Of a stretch of DNA of 64,000 nt, positions 20,677-32,857 are shown piece by piece (position 1 is the stretch's first letter; each line of letters starts with the position of its first letter). The position numbers were made by a program, and so were the translations under genes. The stretch comes from Chamaecyparis obtusa. Its lineage: Eukaryota > Streptophyta > Pinopsida > Cupressales > Cupressaceae. The notes beneath the pieces are model-generated. The model had not been told where the DNA came from. It saw only the letters and a program-made list of their open reading frames with translations, and searched no databases. The DNA is taken from contig BSBK01005649.1 in the NCBI GenBank assembly GCA_027943335.1, positions 1,506,001 to 1,570,000 on the forward strand, read 5' to 3'.

Positions 20677-23600
20677 TTATGACACCTTCAGGAGCACTTG
20701 AAAAAAAAACACAAATTGTAGTGGCGTCGCAAATTCGACCCCAAATGTTGTAGTGTTCTCTGTAGGCTCGATCAAAATTGGAGATCTTTCTTCATAATGT
20801 TTAGGTAAAGTAACCAAAATTCCTTCCTTAGGCACCTCAATTGGGTTTTCACCTTCTGAGACATCTTTTATTTCTTTTTCTTTTTGATCTAATGCTTCCA
20901 CAATGTGGTTTTCAACATTAGATTCTTTTCCTTTTTTCATTTTTTTTTTTTCATTTTTAGGTGGATTGAAAGTTTGGATACTCCCCTTTATGATTTCCTC
21001 CTGATATTCCATAGTAGAAAAAGGTTCAACCGCATTGAGATATTGGGACACCACATTGTCATTCAAAAAGGTTGGGAGGATGGTTGGTTCAATGGAATCC
21101 CATTCAATTAATTCTAGGTATATAAGAGTTAAAGGATCAATACTTTGGCTTGGTACAATGGGATTTAGAGATAAGACCTCGTTTGATGGTTCGAACATTG
21201 TATCATTCAAGTCTATGACATGTGCCTCTTCTAGATGTTCTAAAGAACTAGGGTCAAAGTCTTCCTCACTAGACTCCTCTAAGGTTTTCATTGGGTAAAA
21301 GTCTCATGAATTAAACCTAACATTGGATTCCTCCATATTAGGTATCCATGAAGGTACGTAGGGTTCACCTACCCATTGATTTATTGCAATTTCTTAAATT
21401 TGAATATGTTCTAAGACCACTTGATTTGAACTAGAGGCTCGATTCTGATTTGGTTATGCTATTTTTTCCTTTTCTTTGTTAGAAGTATAGGTGTGAATGA
21501 AATCTATCTCCTTATCATGGCATGACTCACTTGACAATGAGTCTCATTCCCATTGATTAGAATCTTCATCACTATATGATTCTAATTGCAATATCTGATC
21601 ATAGACTTTAGGATAGTTCTTTTGTGTGTACCCTTGTTCTAAGTACCCTAATCATGTCTTTTCCTTGCTATCTCTCCATGTAATTTCAATTGGTTCTATA
21701 AGTCCTTCATTCCTTGTGCCCAAAGGTCATTGGCCTTTGTATCCCATCTTTTGCATTATTTGAAATCCTTTCCCATATTGATGTGTGGGAATGCTGATAC
21801 TTTGGATACATTTTTCTTGGGCACTTGACTCCTCATCTTTATAAAGCCAATTAAGAATTTCATTATCATCCTCATCCATGGATGAAGAATTATTTTCTCT
21901 CACAAAATGATCATTATATCTATGAGGTAGATTGGGTGGCTTTCCATATGACTTGGGGGATAATGGCATATCCATCATGGATAAAGAATATTCCCCTACT
22001 CCTTTTTGCTTGATTTTACATTGTTTATCAAAATTTCTCATCATTTGGTCCATCTTTTGGTAATGATCATCTTTGGTGTATATTTGGATGGCTTTATCTT
22101 TGTCTTCTTTCTACTTCTCATGTGTATTCTCCTCACTAACCTTTTCCTTGCCCTTTGTCGATGTAGCTAGGTTAGTGGGCCTTTGGATGTTTTCAACAAC
22201 AATTTATCTTTCCATCTTTTCCTTTCCTTTTAACAATTGAATGTCGTTGGAAATTTTCCCTTGCTCTATTTGTTTAGGTATAGACCCTTCTATATTATAT
22301 GGGACTAAAGAGTCATTGATAGGCTTCATGTTGTTACAATATTGGAATGGGTTTGAGTCTCCACTTACCATAATCTCTTGACCTAGATAAGGAAATTTTA
22401 AACATTGGTGGTAAGTAGAAGGCACGACCTACATTTCGTGAATCCACGGCTGCCCTAATAAGATATTATAGGTCAAATTTAGGTCTAAAACTTGGCATAT
22501 GGTATCTTTTTGCATGGGACCAACTCTGATGGGAAGTACTATGACTCCTTTAGATGCTCTTTCTTCATCATCGTAGGCTTTGATGGTTATTTTCTTCTTT
22601 GGGTCAATAGCCTCCTCAGAAAATCCTAGGGCTTTTACTAAGTTTAGGGTACAAATATTTAGGCCAGCTCCTCCATCAATAAGAACTCTCTTCACTCTAT
22701 GCTTGTGAATAAGGACCTCTATATGCAAAGGTAAATTCTGCGGGTGATTTAGCGACATGTCATCTTGTTCGGAAAAAGATAAGCAATGAGGAGCAATGAG
22801 ATGTCCCACCATATTTTTAAACTTTTCCGCATCTAGGTTTAGAGGCACATTGGTTTCTACTAAAGCTTTCTCTAGAATTTCCTTGTGAGTAGGTGATAAT
22901 TTGAGCAATTCTAGGATTGAAATTTGAGCGGGAGTTCTTTGTAATTGATCAACCAAGTTATATTTCTTTGAAGATGATGATGTGATTTGGTTGGGTAAAA
23001 CAATTCTTGGAGCATTACCAGGTAGAGTGATTTTAGAATCTTTCCCCCTAGTGACAACATTAGATGATGCTTCTCTTGGTTTCTCCTTTACCACGATAAC
23101 ATTTATGGTATTGTCCTCTTCACTTAGAGTATTGATTATGTTATCATAGGTATGAGCAAAGTTCACTTTCTCATTACCTCTTTTCTAATTTTGGTTGGCA
23201 TTAGATGACTCACCCTTTTCATGGTTTAGAAAGGGGTTTTTGAAGGCCATATGATCCTCATTGTTTTGAGGCCCTTCAATTTTGATAGTTCCATCATCTA
23301 TTAGGTCTTGCACTAAGTGTTTTAACTTCATGCATTCGTTGGTTTTGTGACCCTTATTTTGATGATACTCACAATGGTGAGGATCATTCCACCAATTAGG
23401 TTTAATTTGAGGTTCATAAGGTCTCAAATTAGGTAAAGTGATAATCTTATTAGAAACCAAGGTTCTTAATGTGTTCTCCAAGGGTTCACCTAAAAAGGTG
23501 AATTTTCTCTTTTGATATGTGGAGAAAAAGGGTTTGGGCTTATTCCCATTAGCATTATTAAAATGATTATTATTCAAATTGTTGGAATTGTTGTTGGAAT

Positions 23601-24914
23601 TATTGGAATTAAAGGGAGCTTTATTCATTTGATTTACATTGTATGAAGAATTAGCTCCATTTGATAAGTTAAAAGGGGTTGCCTTCAAGTTGTGGGCCTC
23701 CACAACTCCATCGTTCACAAGATTTTTGTTATTATTATTTAACCATAGCTTCGGTTTATCATTGTGATTATTGGCCCCTCTATTATTAACATAATTAGCT
23801 ACATAATGGTTATTGTTGTTGTTGGTATTGGATTTATTATCTTTGAACAATTTTATCTCTCCTCTTTTTACCAATATGTCTTCAATCTTGATCGCATTTT
23901 CGATAAGTTTTTCAAATGTTGGGGGACATTGAAGTTGAAGTCGATAATTCATCTCCATGGTCAAATTGTTTGTAAATATTTCCATTTTCTCTTTCTCAGG
24001 GATACTTCGTGGATACCTTGCAAAAATGGTCCTCCACCTTTGTAGGAATCCTAAGAAGGATTCACCATCTTTCTATTTGGTATCACACAATTGGAGCATT
24101 GTGATTTCATGCTCGATATTATAGGAGTAATGGGTCACAAACTTAGAGGCTAATTCCTCAAAAGTCTTCATTCCTTGTGGGAGTTTAGAGAACCATTCCA
24201 TGGCGAGACCTCCCAAACTCCTAGGAAAAAGTCTCATTAGGTACGTAGTGTTGTGCATATTGAACTCAATGCTTAAGGCACAAAACTCTCTTAGATGATC
24301 CTGTGGGTCTATTTTACCCATATACTTATCATATTTAGGAAAAATGGTATTGAAGGGAAAAGGTGCCATGACCAAGCTTTTGTCAAAGGGGAATGGACAC
24401 AAGGCCTCAATAGAAAATGGCTTAGGTTTGGCAGCCGTTTTCATTAAATCTATTTGTTCTTGAAATATTTTCAATTGTTTGGTCATAGCACTCATGGGAT
24501 TATCTTCTTCTTGATTCTTCTTAAGTTTCTCTATATCATAGTCATATGGGAGCTTTACCCCACTTGCGCTAAGTTTAGGAAAAAAATCTCCCTATCCCTA
24601 TCTATCAATTTATCCATGACTTCAAGAAAATCATTATCTTGAGCCGCTCTATTAGCCCTTTCTTCAAGGGTCTGTTTAGGTTCTTGGTTTGCATTGTTGG
24701 TATTATCGTTGTTTCCTCCTTGGTTGTAATCATGAAATGTGGAATTTTGATCCATTGATTCAAATCTTTCTTCAAATAAATTTGGGAGAATATCCCCTTG
24801 ATCTTGATTATTGAAAAGAATTTGATATTCGAATTCGGATACCTCTTTGGCTATACAAGTGCTATCTTCTTGTAAGGATAACTTGATTTTGTGAGAACGT
24901 GTGGAAACCGGCAT
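20677..24914 (-). pseudogene. gag-pro: E2 Gag-protease pseudogene
   Basis: Starts at 24914 with MPVSTRSHKIKLS, like E1. One frameshift lies near 24555-24590 in a run of T/A (after DRDREIFF); from 24495 down to 20677 a single frame continues, broken by about six stops. Recognisable parts: Gag core (RLFPRSLGGLAMEWFSKLP, about 24220), Asn-rich linker (about 23560-23830), knuckle CEYHQNKGHKTNEC (about 23330-23375), protease VLIDGGAGLNICT (about 22660-22700) and G-patch (GKGFQIMQKMGYKGQ, about 21730-21785), where a stop replaces the next residue. The last part (20690-21291) is an acidic linker leading towards RT. E1 and E2 are clearly homologous along the whole length. Decay is consistent with an older insertion. 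Confidence 0.85.
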
Positions 24915-26734
24915 CCAACAAGGTTTGATTCAAATTGATCCTTTGATTTGGTAATTGTTGATTTTAATTGAAAAGATTAAAAATGTAAGATGAGCTCTCA
25001 ATGGATATCTATTTCACTTGTTTTATGTATTTCCAAACACAAAAATCACACATACACTTGTTTCTTTTTACCCACTACACAATAAGAGTTTGATTTTGAA
25101 AGTACGTTATCACGGGTTTTGCACAAAAAGACACTTCAAGCAATCTACCTAGCTCAAGATTGGTTCATAAACATGACTCTATAAGGTAGTCTTTGCTAAG
25201 TCAACAAGGTTTTAGTCAATATTCTGTTCAAAATGGATATTAAATTTTCATCCTCCAAGTATATTAAGAGGCTTCCCACCACCGGTATGTCAGAGTTTTG
25301 CGCAATCTGTGAAGACTACTCGAGGAAGTTCAAAAATTTAACACCCTTTTGTCACACACTTCATTAAGGATGCATGTATTTCATTTTATAGTGGGTTGGA
25401 TGATTGCAACAAAGGCAGGTGTATCCCACTTTGGGCTGTCCCTCTCACCAACCCTTTTAAGGAAAATCTTGGGAGGCGAGCCCAACTAATAATCTAGCAT
25501 GTTTATGTAAAAGAAAGAAAATGGAATGAAGAAATGGGTTGTGGGAGTTTTATTCACCAAAAAGGTGAAGATCATATCCCTATCCACTTCTCAATCCCCA
25601 AACACAATTAACAAGGTTCAATTTCCAACCCACTAACTAAAGGGATTTGATTATTGGTACTCTCTTTCACAAACAAGGGGTTTATTTGATTATGTGCTTG
25701 ACTTCCTTAACCTTTCTTCTTAATCAAAGAGTTTAACACTTTTGGCATTTTGATTCCCTAATAAAAGTGAAGAGCATGGGCCTAATGTTAAATTTCCTCA
25801 AACAAAGATAGGCTATTTTTTATTACTAGATTTTGAAAACACCAAAGCCACAATTTAAGTACAAAAATGACAAAGTTTTAAGGCTTACCTTTTCCTTGTA
25901 GCTAGCAAAAGGTTAGGGGCATTTTTGAGTGATTTTCATGTTTTAATGCTTACCCTGGCGATCGTTCCTTTCCAATATGCTTTTCCTCCAATAAGTTAGT
26001 CAAAAAAACCAGCAACAATGAAGAAAACAAAATAAAATTGAAGAAACAAAGACAAAATTGATCTTTAAGCCTTACTTGTCAAATTTAAGCAAAACTTGAT
26101 TAAGGTGAAAATATCCAATTTAATGAAACAAATTTTTCTTTATATGCTTCTATAACTTTGATGTAATGATCATATACTTGACTTTCCTACTATGAATCCT
26201 CAAGAACCAGCTTAATGTGAGCAATGTTCTCCTTTTTTATCTTCCTTGTCAAAGCTTTGCCTTCTTGATTGAATCTGCTCTCTAGTTTTTTTTACTTTTC
26301 TATGGTCAAAAGTGTTATTGAATCTATTGAAAGCGCTCTTTAAATACTCAAAATCACTGGAGATCGAATTAAAAGTGCTATAGAAAATAGTAAAAGCGTA
26401 GAAACAAAGAGTAAAAGCACTAAAATCCTGCGTAAAGGCGTCAAAAAATGATCAAAAGCATTGGAGATCAAGTCAAACGTGCTGGCTAGTCAGGGAATAA
26501 GTGCTGTTAGAGATTAGACAGAAGCCAGAAAGAATTGAAAGTGTTGTTTCTCTATGCAAAGGCACACAACTTTGCTGTGGAAGTGTTGTTACAGTGCTCA
26601 AAAGTGTTGTTTAACTTCTCAAACATGTTGTTTAAATTCTCAAAAGTGTTGTTTCACCTACAAAACAGAGAGATTAACATGCAAAAACTTGAACAAAAAT
26701 GAAATTTATGGATTTTTAAAAAGTGAAGCCTAAT
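24915..26734 (-). other. E2 untranslated leader
   Basis: No gene. It aligns in patches with the E1 leader: the 31-nt identical block at 25419-25449, the surrounding 25350-25490, and a motif array at about 26330-26680 where the GCG words of E1 have largely become GTG or GCA. This CpG loss is what cytosine methylation and deamination would produce. Confidence 0.7.
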
Positions 26735-26752
26735 GCCCCACGATGGGTGCCA
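26735..26752 (-). promoter_or_regulatory. E2 primer-binding site (degenerate)
   Basis: gccccacgatgggtgcca on the plus strand; it differs from the E1 site at two positions, both consistent with CpG decay. It sits three bases from the LTR end. Confidence 0.7.
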
Positions 26753-26755
26753 TTT

Positions 26756-27608
26756 TGTGTACTAGAAATTGTACCTTCATAGAATTCATATTGTCAAATA
26801 AATCAAATAGAAACTAAGTTACCACAAATAGAAAAACTATTTAGCAAATAAATGAGCAATTAAGCATTCTGTGGCTCTCTAACTAAGAGTTTTAATGGTG
26901 AAGCTCTCAGCAAGCCTCCATTAATGATAGTCCTAGAATGAGAAAATGAGTGATAAGCTAAGATAATTAATTCAATTCCAAATAGAAATTCTCAATTAAC
27001 TTCTAAATTACCTTTCTAGCTATAATTCTCAAGAGGTTAGGTGCAATTCTCAGATTTTGTGGATTGAATTATGAGTGAATTTAGCCTTGCTTTTATAGGA
27101 TTTGGCAAGGGTAGGGGGTGTGGTAGAGTTGATCATGATTAGGCTTGAGTTGAGTCTTTGGTTCCACACTTTGAAGAAAATTTAAATATTGTGTCCTCAA
27201 AGCTTGGGACAAGTAGACAAGATGAGTGGACAAGATGCTCTTTCAATTTGAGTGATTGAGATTGAATTTAGCTTGATCCATGTGAGTTCTTTTCTTAAAT
27301 CCTATTGGTTGAGGCTTTTTCCTCCCATGTGGTGTTGAGAGAAATTAGGATTTAATCAATTGATTTTAATTCATTTATTTAGCCAAGTGTACCCCTTGAA
27401 TGGGTTGATTTTATTTAATTCCAAACTATACAATTAATTGAATTAATTGCACATTGATTTGATTTAACTTGATTAAAATGCTCTTGATTTTGATTTAAAT
27501 TGAATTGAAGCTTGATTTTAATTTTGATTGGCTAAATACTTGTTTTGATTCAATTGCTTTGATTTTGCCTTGATTTTCCTTGATTAATCACTTGAATGAT
27601 CTTGTCCA
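26756..27608 (-). repeat. E2 5' LTR (about 853 bp)
   Basis: On the minus strand it begins TGGACAAGATC and ends next to the PBS. Length and internal landmarks match the E1 LTR: ggctctc near the PBS side, the caagggtagggggt promoter box, and long runs of tttaattgatt-like text. The outer border is set where copia A coding resumes (27609-27640) and is uncertain by some bases. Confidence 0.7.
27090..27119 (-). promoter_or_regulatory. E2 LTR promoter: TATA box and shared upstream element
   Basis: Minus-strand TATAAAAG at 27097-27090, with the 14-base element caagggtagggggt (plus strand) at 27106-27119, matching E1 in content and spacing. Confidence 0.5.
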
Positions 27609-27619
27609 CTTTTAGGTGA

Positions 27620-30600
27620 TTACACTTGTATTTAAGAAAACAGTGCAGATGATTGAGCAAGTTATACCTTATACTAAGAACTTTACCAGAGAGACCCTTC
27701 TTGGAAGACTAGAAGTAGCAGAGATAAGCTTGAGATAGTTTGGAGATTTATCTAGAATGGAGACAACATATAGTGCGCTTAGTATTCATCCTACTTTGTC
27801 AAGAAGCATTAGTGTAAGAAGAGATTATGCTAGTGGTAGTAGATCTAAGAATGAAGAAGACAGGAAGATTGAGGAAGGAATTGCCTTGCTTTTAAAAATA
27901 GAACCAGACGATAAGAAAAATTTTTAATGTTGGACTTGTCAAGAATATGGTCATTTTGCATCTAAATGTCCTAAGAGAGTAAATAAGTATAGAAAGAACT
28001 TTAAATCTAGAAGATCTAAAGAATGTTACTATGTTAATGATGAAGAACTTGAGGCTAGTGTTGAGAAAATCCTAAGTGAAAGTGACGATGAGAATGATGA
28101 TATAGGATTTATAGCAATAAAAGAAGAAAACTTTGAAATAGAAGTTAAAGAAGAATTGGTTTAGTTTCTCAAGTAGAAAAGAGATCTGATTGGATTATAG
28201 ACAGTGGTTGTTCACATCATATGACTGGAGACATGAAGAAATTCATAAAGTTTAACAATTATGATGGAGGAATTGTTAGAGTTTGAAACAATGCACCTTG
28301 TTTGATAAAAGGAATAGGATCTATTACTCTTGATGGAAAGACTAACACTGATGATGTCTACTTTGTGGATAGATTGAAACATAATCTTGTGAGTGTTGGA
28401 CAGCTAGTTGATAAGGCATATCAAGTTTGGTTTACTAAGAAAACTTGTATGATCAAAGACAAGGATGGAAATTTAATTGGAACTGGATCAAGAACCAGAG
28501 GTAATGTATTTCAGTTGAATCCTACTGAGATGACATGCTTGATTACTAAGATTGATGACAATTGGTTATGGCACAGAAGATTTTGTCATATAAACTTTGA
28601 TAACATGTGAAAGTGAGTACTACACTTGCAGTAAGAGATTTGCCTAAGATTATGAAACTGACTAACATGATTTCCAAGGAATGTGTTATGACTAAATAGA
28701 AGAGAAGATCATTTCCTAGCAAGAAGTTTACAACAGCAGAGAAGTTGGAAATTGTTCATACATATTTGAGCGGTCCCACAAGGACTAGAGGATTCTATGG
28801 TGAAAAATATTTTATGATTCTTGTTGATGATTTTACAAGAATGATGTGGATTGCATTTCTTAAAGAAAATTCTGAGGCATTTGATAAGTTTAGAATAATT
28901 AAGAACAAAGTTGAGAATGAATCTAGAATGAAGATTAAATGTTTGAGATCATATAGAGGTGGAGAATTTACTTCAAAAGAATTTAACACTTTGTGTGAAG
29001 TGAATGGCATTAAGAGACAATTTTCAGCCCCTAGAACACCTAAACAAAATGGTATTGCAAAAAGAAGAAATAGGTCGGTAACTGAAACAGCAAGAGCCAT
29101 GCTATTTGAAAATGACTTGGGGAAGATATTTTGGAGAGAAGCAGTGAATACAACAATATATACAATGAATATAGTACATATCAGAGCAGACATAGACACG
29201 ACACCTTATGAACTATGGTTTGTACATGCACCATCAGTTAAGTATTTCAAAAATTTTGGAAGTAAATGTTATATTAAGAGAGATGATGACATTGGAAAGT
29301 TTGAGCCTAGAAGTGATGAAGGTATATTTCTTGGTTATTCATTGAAAAGTAAATCTTATAGATGTTTCAATAAAAGAACTAAAACTATTGTTGAAAGTGC
29401 AAATGTTAAAGTTGATGAAAAGTTCAAAATTCAGGAAAGAATGCTTGATTATGAATCAGATGAAGGAACTCGTCCTAGAATTGATTAAGAAAATGTTGAA
29501 TTATTCTATGAAACTGACATTGATTTGTAGAATGAAAGCTACATTGAGGAAATCAGAGAAGAACCTACAGTTGAAGCAAGAATTGAGACAGTGACACCTA
29601 ACAAGAATCTAACAAGAAATCATCCTGTTGAGAAGATTATTGGGAGCATAGAAAGAGGAGTTCTGACATGAAATAAGGTACAAGAAAAATTGTGTTTACT
29701 TTCTCAAATTGAACCTAAATCTACTAGTGAAGATTGTGAAGATGAAAATTAGATTAAAGAAATGAAGGAAGAACTAGATCAAATTGAAAAGAACAAGACT
29801 TGGGAGTTGGTCCCTAGACCTAAAGATAAGAATGTTATATGAACTAAATGGGTATTCAAGAACAAGATGAATAAACAGGGAGAAGTTTTAAGGAATAAAG
29901 AAAGATTGGTATGTAAAGGATGCTCACAACAAGAAGGAATTGACTATGAAGAAACCTTTGCACCTGTAGCAAGAATTGAAGAAGTGAGAATGTTTTTGGC
30001 TTATGTAGCTTATAAGAAATTTAAATTATATTAGATGGATGTGAAGTCAACATTTCTGAATGGAGAATTAGAAGAAGAAGTTTACATAGAGCAGCCTGAA
30101 GGTTTTCCTTTAACTCATGAAGGAGACATGGTATGTAAATTGAACAAAGCTTTATATGGACTTAAACAAGCACCTAGAACGTGGTATGCAAGATTGGATA
30201 AGTATTTGATAAAATTAGGATTTACTAGAGGCACAACAAACAATAACTTGTATATGAAAGAAATTGAAAGTGATTTGTTTGTTGTAGTTATTTTTGTTGA
30301 TGATATGAAGACTAAAGCTAGTGATAAATTTGTAGATGAAATGAAGACTGAATTTGAAATAAGTATGATTGGTGAGATGAAATATTTTTTAGGATTGTAG
30401 ATAACACAAAATAGTGATGGTATCTTCTTATGTCAAACAAAGTACTTGAATGACTTATTGAAGAGATTTTGAATGGAGAATTGTAATCCATTTGGCACAC
30501 CTATGGTAACTGGACACAAGTTATCTAGCACAGATGAGACTCCTGTAGTTCAATAGAAGAGGTACAGATCTATGATTGAAGGATTACAATATTTAACTCA

Positions 30601-31204
30601 TACAAGACCAGACATATCACAAGTGATTGGAATCATTGCAAGATTTCAAGTTGATCCTAAAGAATCACATTATGCAGCAATAAAAAGGATACTGAGGTAC
30701 TTGAAAAGAACAATTGAATATGGATTGTGGTATGAAAAATCTGATGACTTTACCCTATATGCATATATAGATGCAGACTGGGGAGGCAGTGTTGATGACA
30801 AAAAGAGTACAAGTGGTGGAGCATTTTTCCTTGGAGGAAGATTGGTTTCTTGGCTAAGCAAGAAAGAAAATTGTATTTCACAGAGCACAGCAGAAGCAGA
30901 ATATGTAGCAGCAGCAAACAATTGTATTCAGATAATATGGATGAAACAAATGTTGAAGGATATTGGAATACAATTTGATGAGTCTGTTGTTATACACTAT
31001 GATAACACCAATACAGTTAGTATTTTTAAGAATCATGTACTACATTCTAAGACAAAACATATAGAAATAAAGTATCATGTAGTAAGAGAGAAAGTTGCAG
31101 AGAAAGAAGTCAAACTTGAGTATATAAGTACAAAATAGAAGATTGCAGATATATTTACAAAGCCTTTGCCTAAGGATACATTTGAGTATCTAAGAGGTAT
31201 GTGA
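27620..31204 (+). pseudogene. gag-pol: Copia A gag-pol pseudogene
   Basis: Domains in order: gag C-terminus with zinc knuckle CWTCQEYGHFASKC (about 27930-27975); protease WIIDSGCSHHM (about 28190), active-site Asp present; GAG-pre-integrase WLWHRRFCHINF (about 28565-28600); integrase core 28745-29488, with VDDF kept but the second catalytic Asp replaced by Tyr (LRSYRGGEF, 28952-28954) and the catalytic Glu replaced by Lys (QNGIAKRRNR); RT (about 29750-30630) with a short deletion after FVDDM; RNase H (about 30750-31140) with DADW, STAEAEYVA and HYDNT intact; end IFTKPLPKDTFEYL. Stops occur near 27737, 27926, 28162, 28607, 29487, 29841, 30033, 30398, 30469, 30555 and 31136. It cannot encode a working polyprotein. 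Confidence 0.85.
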
Positions 31205-31677
31205 GAAGTGATGCAGATTGTTGTGTTAGTCTAGTGGTATATGAGATTTATCTTTTTCTGGACTGGATGTTGGTACTTCCACTATGGGGGAGTATGTGTT
31301 TCTGAGCTGATTCATGAGGACTCTAGTGAATGTATTTTTCTGAAAAAGTGTCTTTTGACATTGAAGTTGTTGTTGACATAGTGATGCATTATTTGTCATT
31401 GATGTTAATGGGGAAGAAGGATACATGAAAAATCATCATTTAAAGAGAACTTGAGGGAGAAGGATACAAGCAATATAAAATGGAAAACTAAAAAAAAAGT
31501 GAGCAGGAAAATGAAGCAAGATTTGATTGATGAAGAGGATGTGAAAACATTTCAGAGCAGTAGTGTTGCAATGTTGGTATTCATGGAACTTGGATGTTTT
31601 TTCATCTATGTTTCCATCAATGCCAATGGGGGAGATTTTTAGGAATGAATGTTGAATATATCCTATGGGGGAGTATT
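31205..31677 (+). other. Copia A 3' untranslated stretch with repeated polypurine tracts
   Basis: Polypurine words recur: ctatgggggagtatg near 31285, aatggggaag near 31407, aatgggggagattt near 31626 and ctatgggggagtatt near 31664. The last lies directly before the proposed LTR start and is the best candidate for second-strand priming. Short open frames on both strands here look incidental. Confidence 0.6.
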
Positions 31678-32841
31678 TGTAGCCATTTTGTAGTAGTTGT
31701 TGTTGCATTCATGACTGTGATTGTCATTGATGTCAACACAGTGATCTACTAAAGATTAGCAAAGAAGAAGACAGTGTTTGTATTAGCGCATGTGGGATAT
31801 TGCAGATCAAGCTATATAGATTTGAGGATTTAATCTATGATGTTTCTCAAGATCATGGTCAAGAGCACATATAGAAATTCATCTATTAATGACAATTATG
31901 TGAAATTTAGTGGAAGCAGTATTCAGGAAGTGTTCTTGAGAAGCGGCTTGTGGAAATTTGATGATATCTCCTAATCAGGATAGAATCTAAGCATGTGAAG
32001 TTGTACATATGATGAAGACATGATGATAGTGACATGGACATGACAGCAAGGTCATAGGTTGCAAGAGTGAAGAATTATCTTGATTGGAAGCCGACCATTT
32101 TATGTAATTGTGAAAAAATTGTGTAACGTGTGGAAGATTTTATTTTGTATATTGTATGCCAACTCATTTGTAATTATTTGAGTGTGGTATAAATGAAGAA
32201 TTGATTTTATTTATTTTTTTAATGTACATGAGAGATAGTATGAAAGTGAATTGTGGAATTGTGCAATATTTATTATAGAGGATATGCAAATTGTAGAGAT
32301 CTAGTATTGAGGTCTAGTGAAGCAGTTGGTACGGTTTGGCACAATCAGAGGAGAAGTGATAAGTTGTTGAGATCAGTAATATTTTGGTATTGTTCTATTG
32401 AGTAATACAGAGATCAGTTGGATGGTGTGTTCAGTGATCTTGCCCTTGAAGCTATTTGGACAGTGGGTCCTTCTGTCTTCCATAACTCCTAACCAGGTTA
32501 CAATCTTTTAATAGGGATTCAACGTCTCCTAATAGATATTCATATGTACTGAATGTATTTCATAAGGCTCCTAATAGATTCCATCCTCTCACAAGGAATT
32601 TTTATATTAGTGCATCTTTTGTGGACATCATTACCACCAAGGTTTACTCTTTGATCAACTAGAGGTTCCCTAGTCAACATATCTTGTGTTATTGTGTATG
32701 TATATCTTTCTATGTTTGTTGCTTACATTGCTTGCATGGTTAAAATTTGTTAAAGATGATAAAATTTGTATTTATCTAATAACTAATTCACCCCCCCCCC
32801 CCCCCTCTCTCAATTATCTTGGTGGACTTTACTTTCTAACA
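31678..32841 (+). repeat. Copia A 3' LTR (about 1.16 kb)
   Basis: Proposed start TGTAGCC just after the last polypurine tract; end TCTAACA at 32841. It shares with the B LTR the early text gtcattgatg, a distal segment of the type cctaatag(g/a), and the terminal ttcacccc...ttctaaca. A run of about 17 C near 32790 is a further landmark. The left border is less certain than the right. Confidence 0.6.
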
Positions 32842-32857
32842 ATACATACATACATAT

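Larger units (their letters stand above)
20680..27608 (-). mobile_element. E2: decayed, 3'-truncated relative of E1
   Basis: Same order as E1 on the minus strand: LTR 26756-27608, PBS 26735-26752, long leader, gag-protease region ending near 20690. The linker between G-patch and RT is present but RT is not, and the element stops where the composite repeat begins. Its right end lies inside the gag of copia A, so E2 inserted into that element. The left flank does not continue copia A, which means a deletion or rearrangement removed the E2 pol, 3' LTR and copia A 5' end together. Confidence 0.85.
27609..32841 (+). mobile_element. Copia element A: 5'-truncated Ty1/copia retrotransposon
   Basis: Plus-strand order gag (3' part), protease, integrase, RT, RNase H, then a 3' untranslated stretch with polypurine tracts and a 3' LTR. 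This domain order, with integrase before RT, is diagnostic of Ty1/copia. The 5' LTR and most of gag are gone: the sequence starts at the E2 border. The 3' LTR ends at 32841 and only 16 bp of TACA repeat separates it from element B. Confidence 0.85.

Noticed and set aside
20905..21298. Plus-strand open frames of 68 and 87 codons
   Set aside because: Both are antisense to the acidic linker of the E2 polyprotein remnant.
28795..29199. 134-codon minus-strand open frame
   Set aside because: It is antisense to the copia A integrase core and has no independent support.
30670..30921. 83-codon minus-strand open frame
   Set aside because: Antisense shadow of the copia A RNase H region.
32788..32808. 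Run of about 17 C
   Set aside because: It lies at the conserved ttcacccc site near the LTR end and looks like homopolymer expansion or a sequencing uncertainty.
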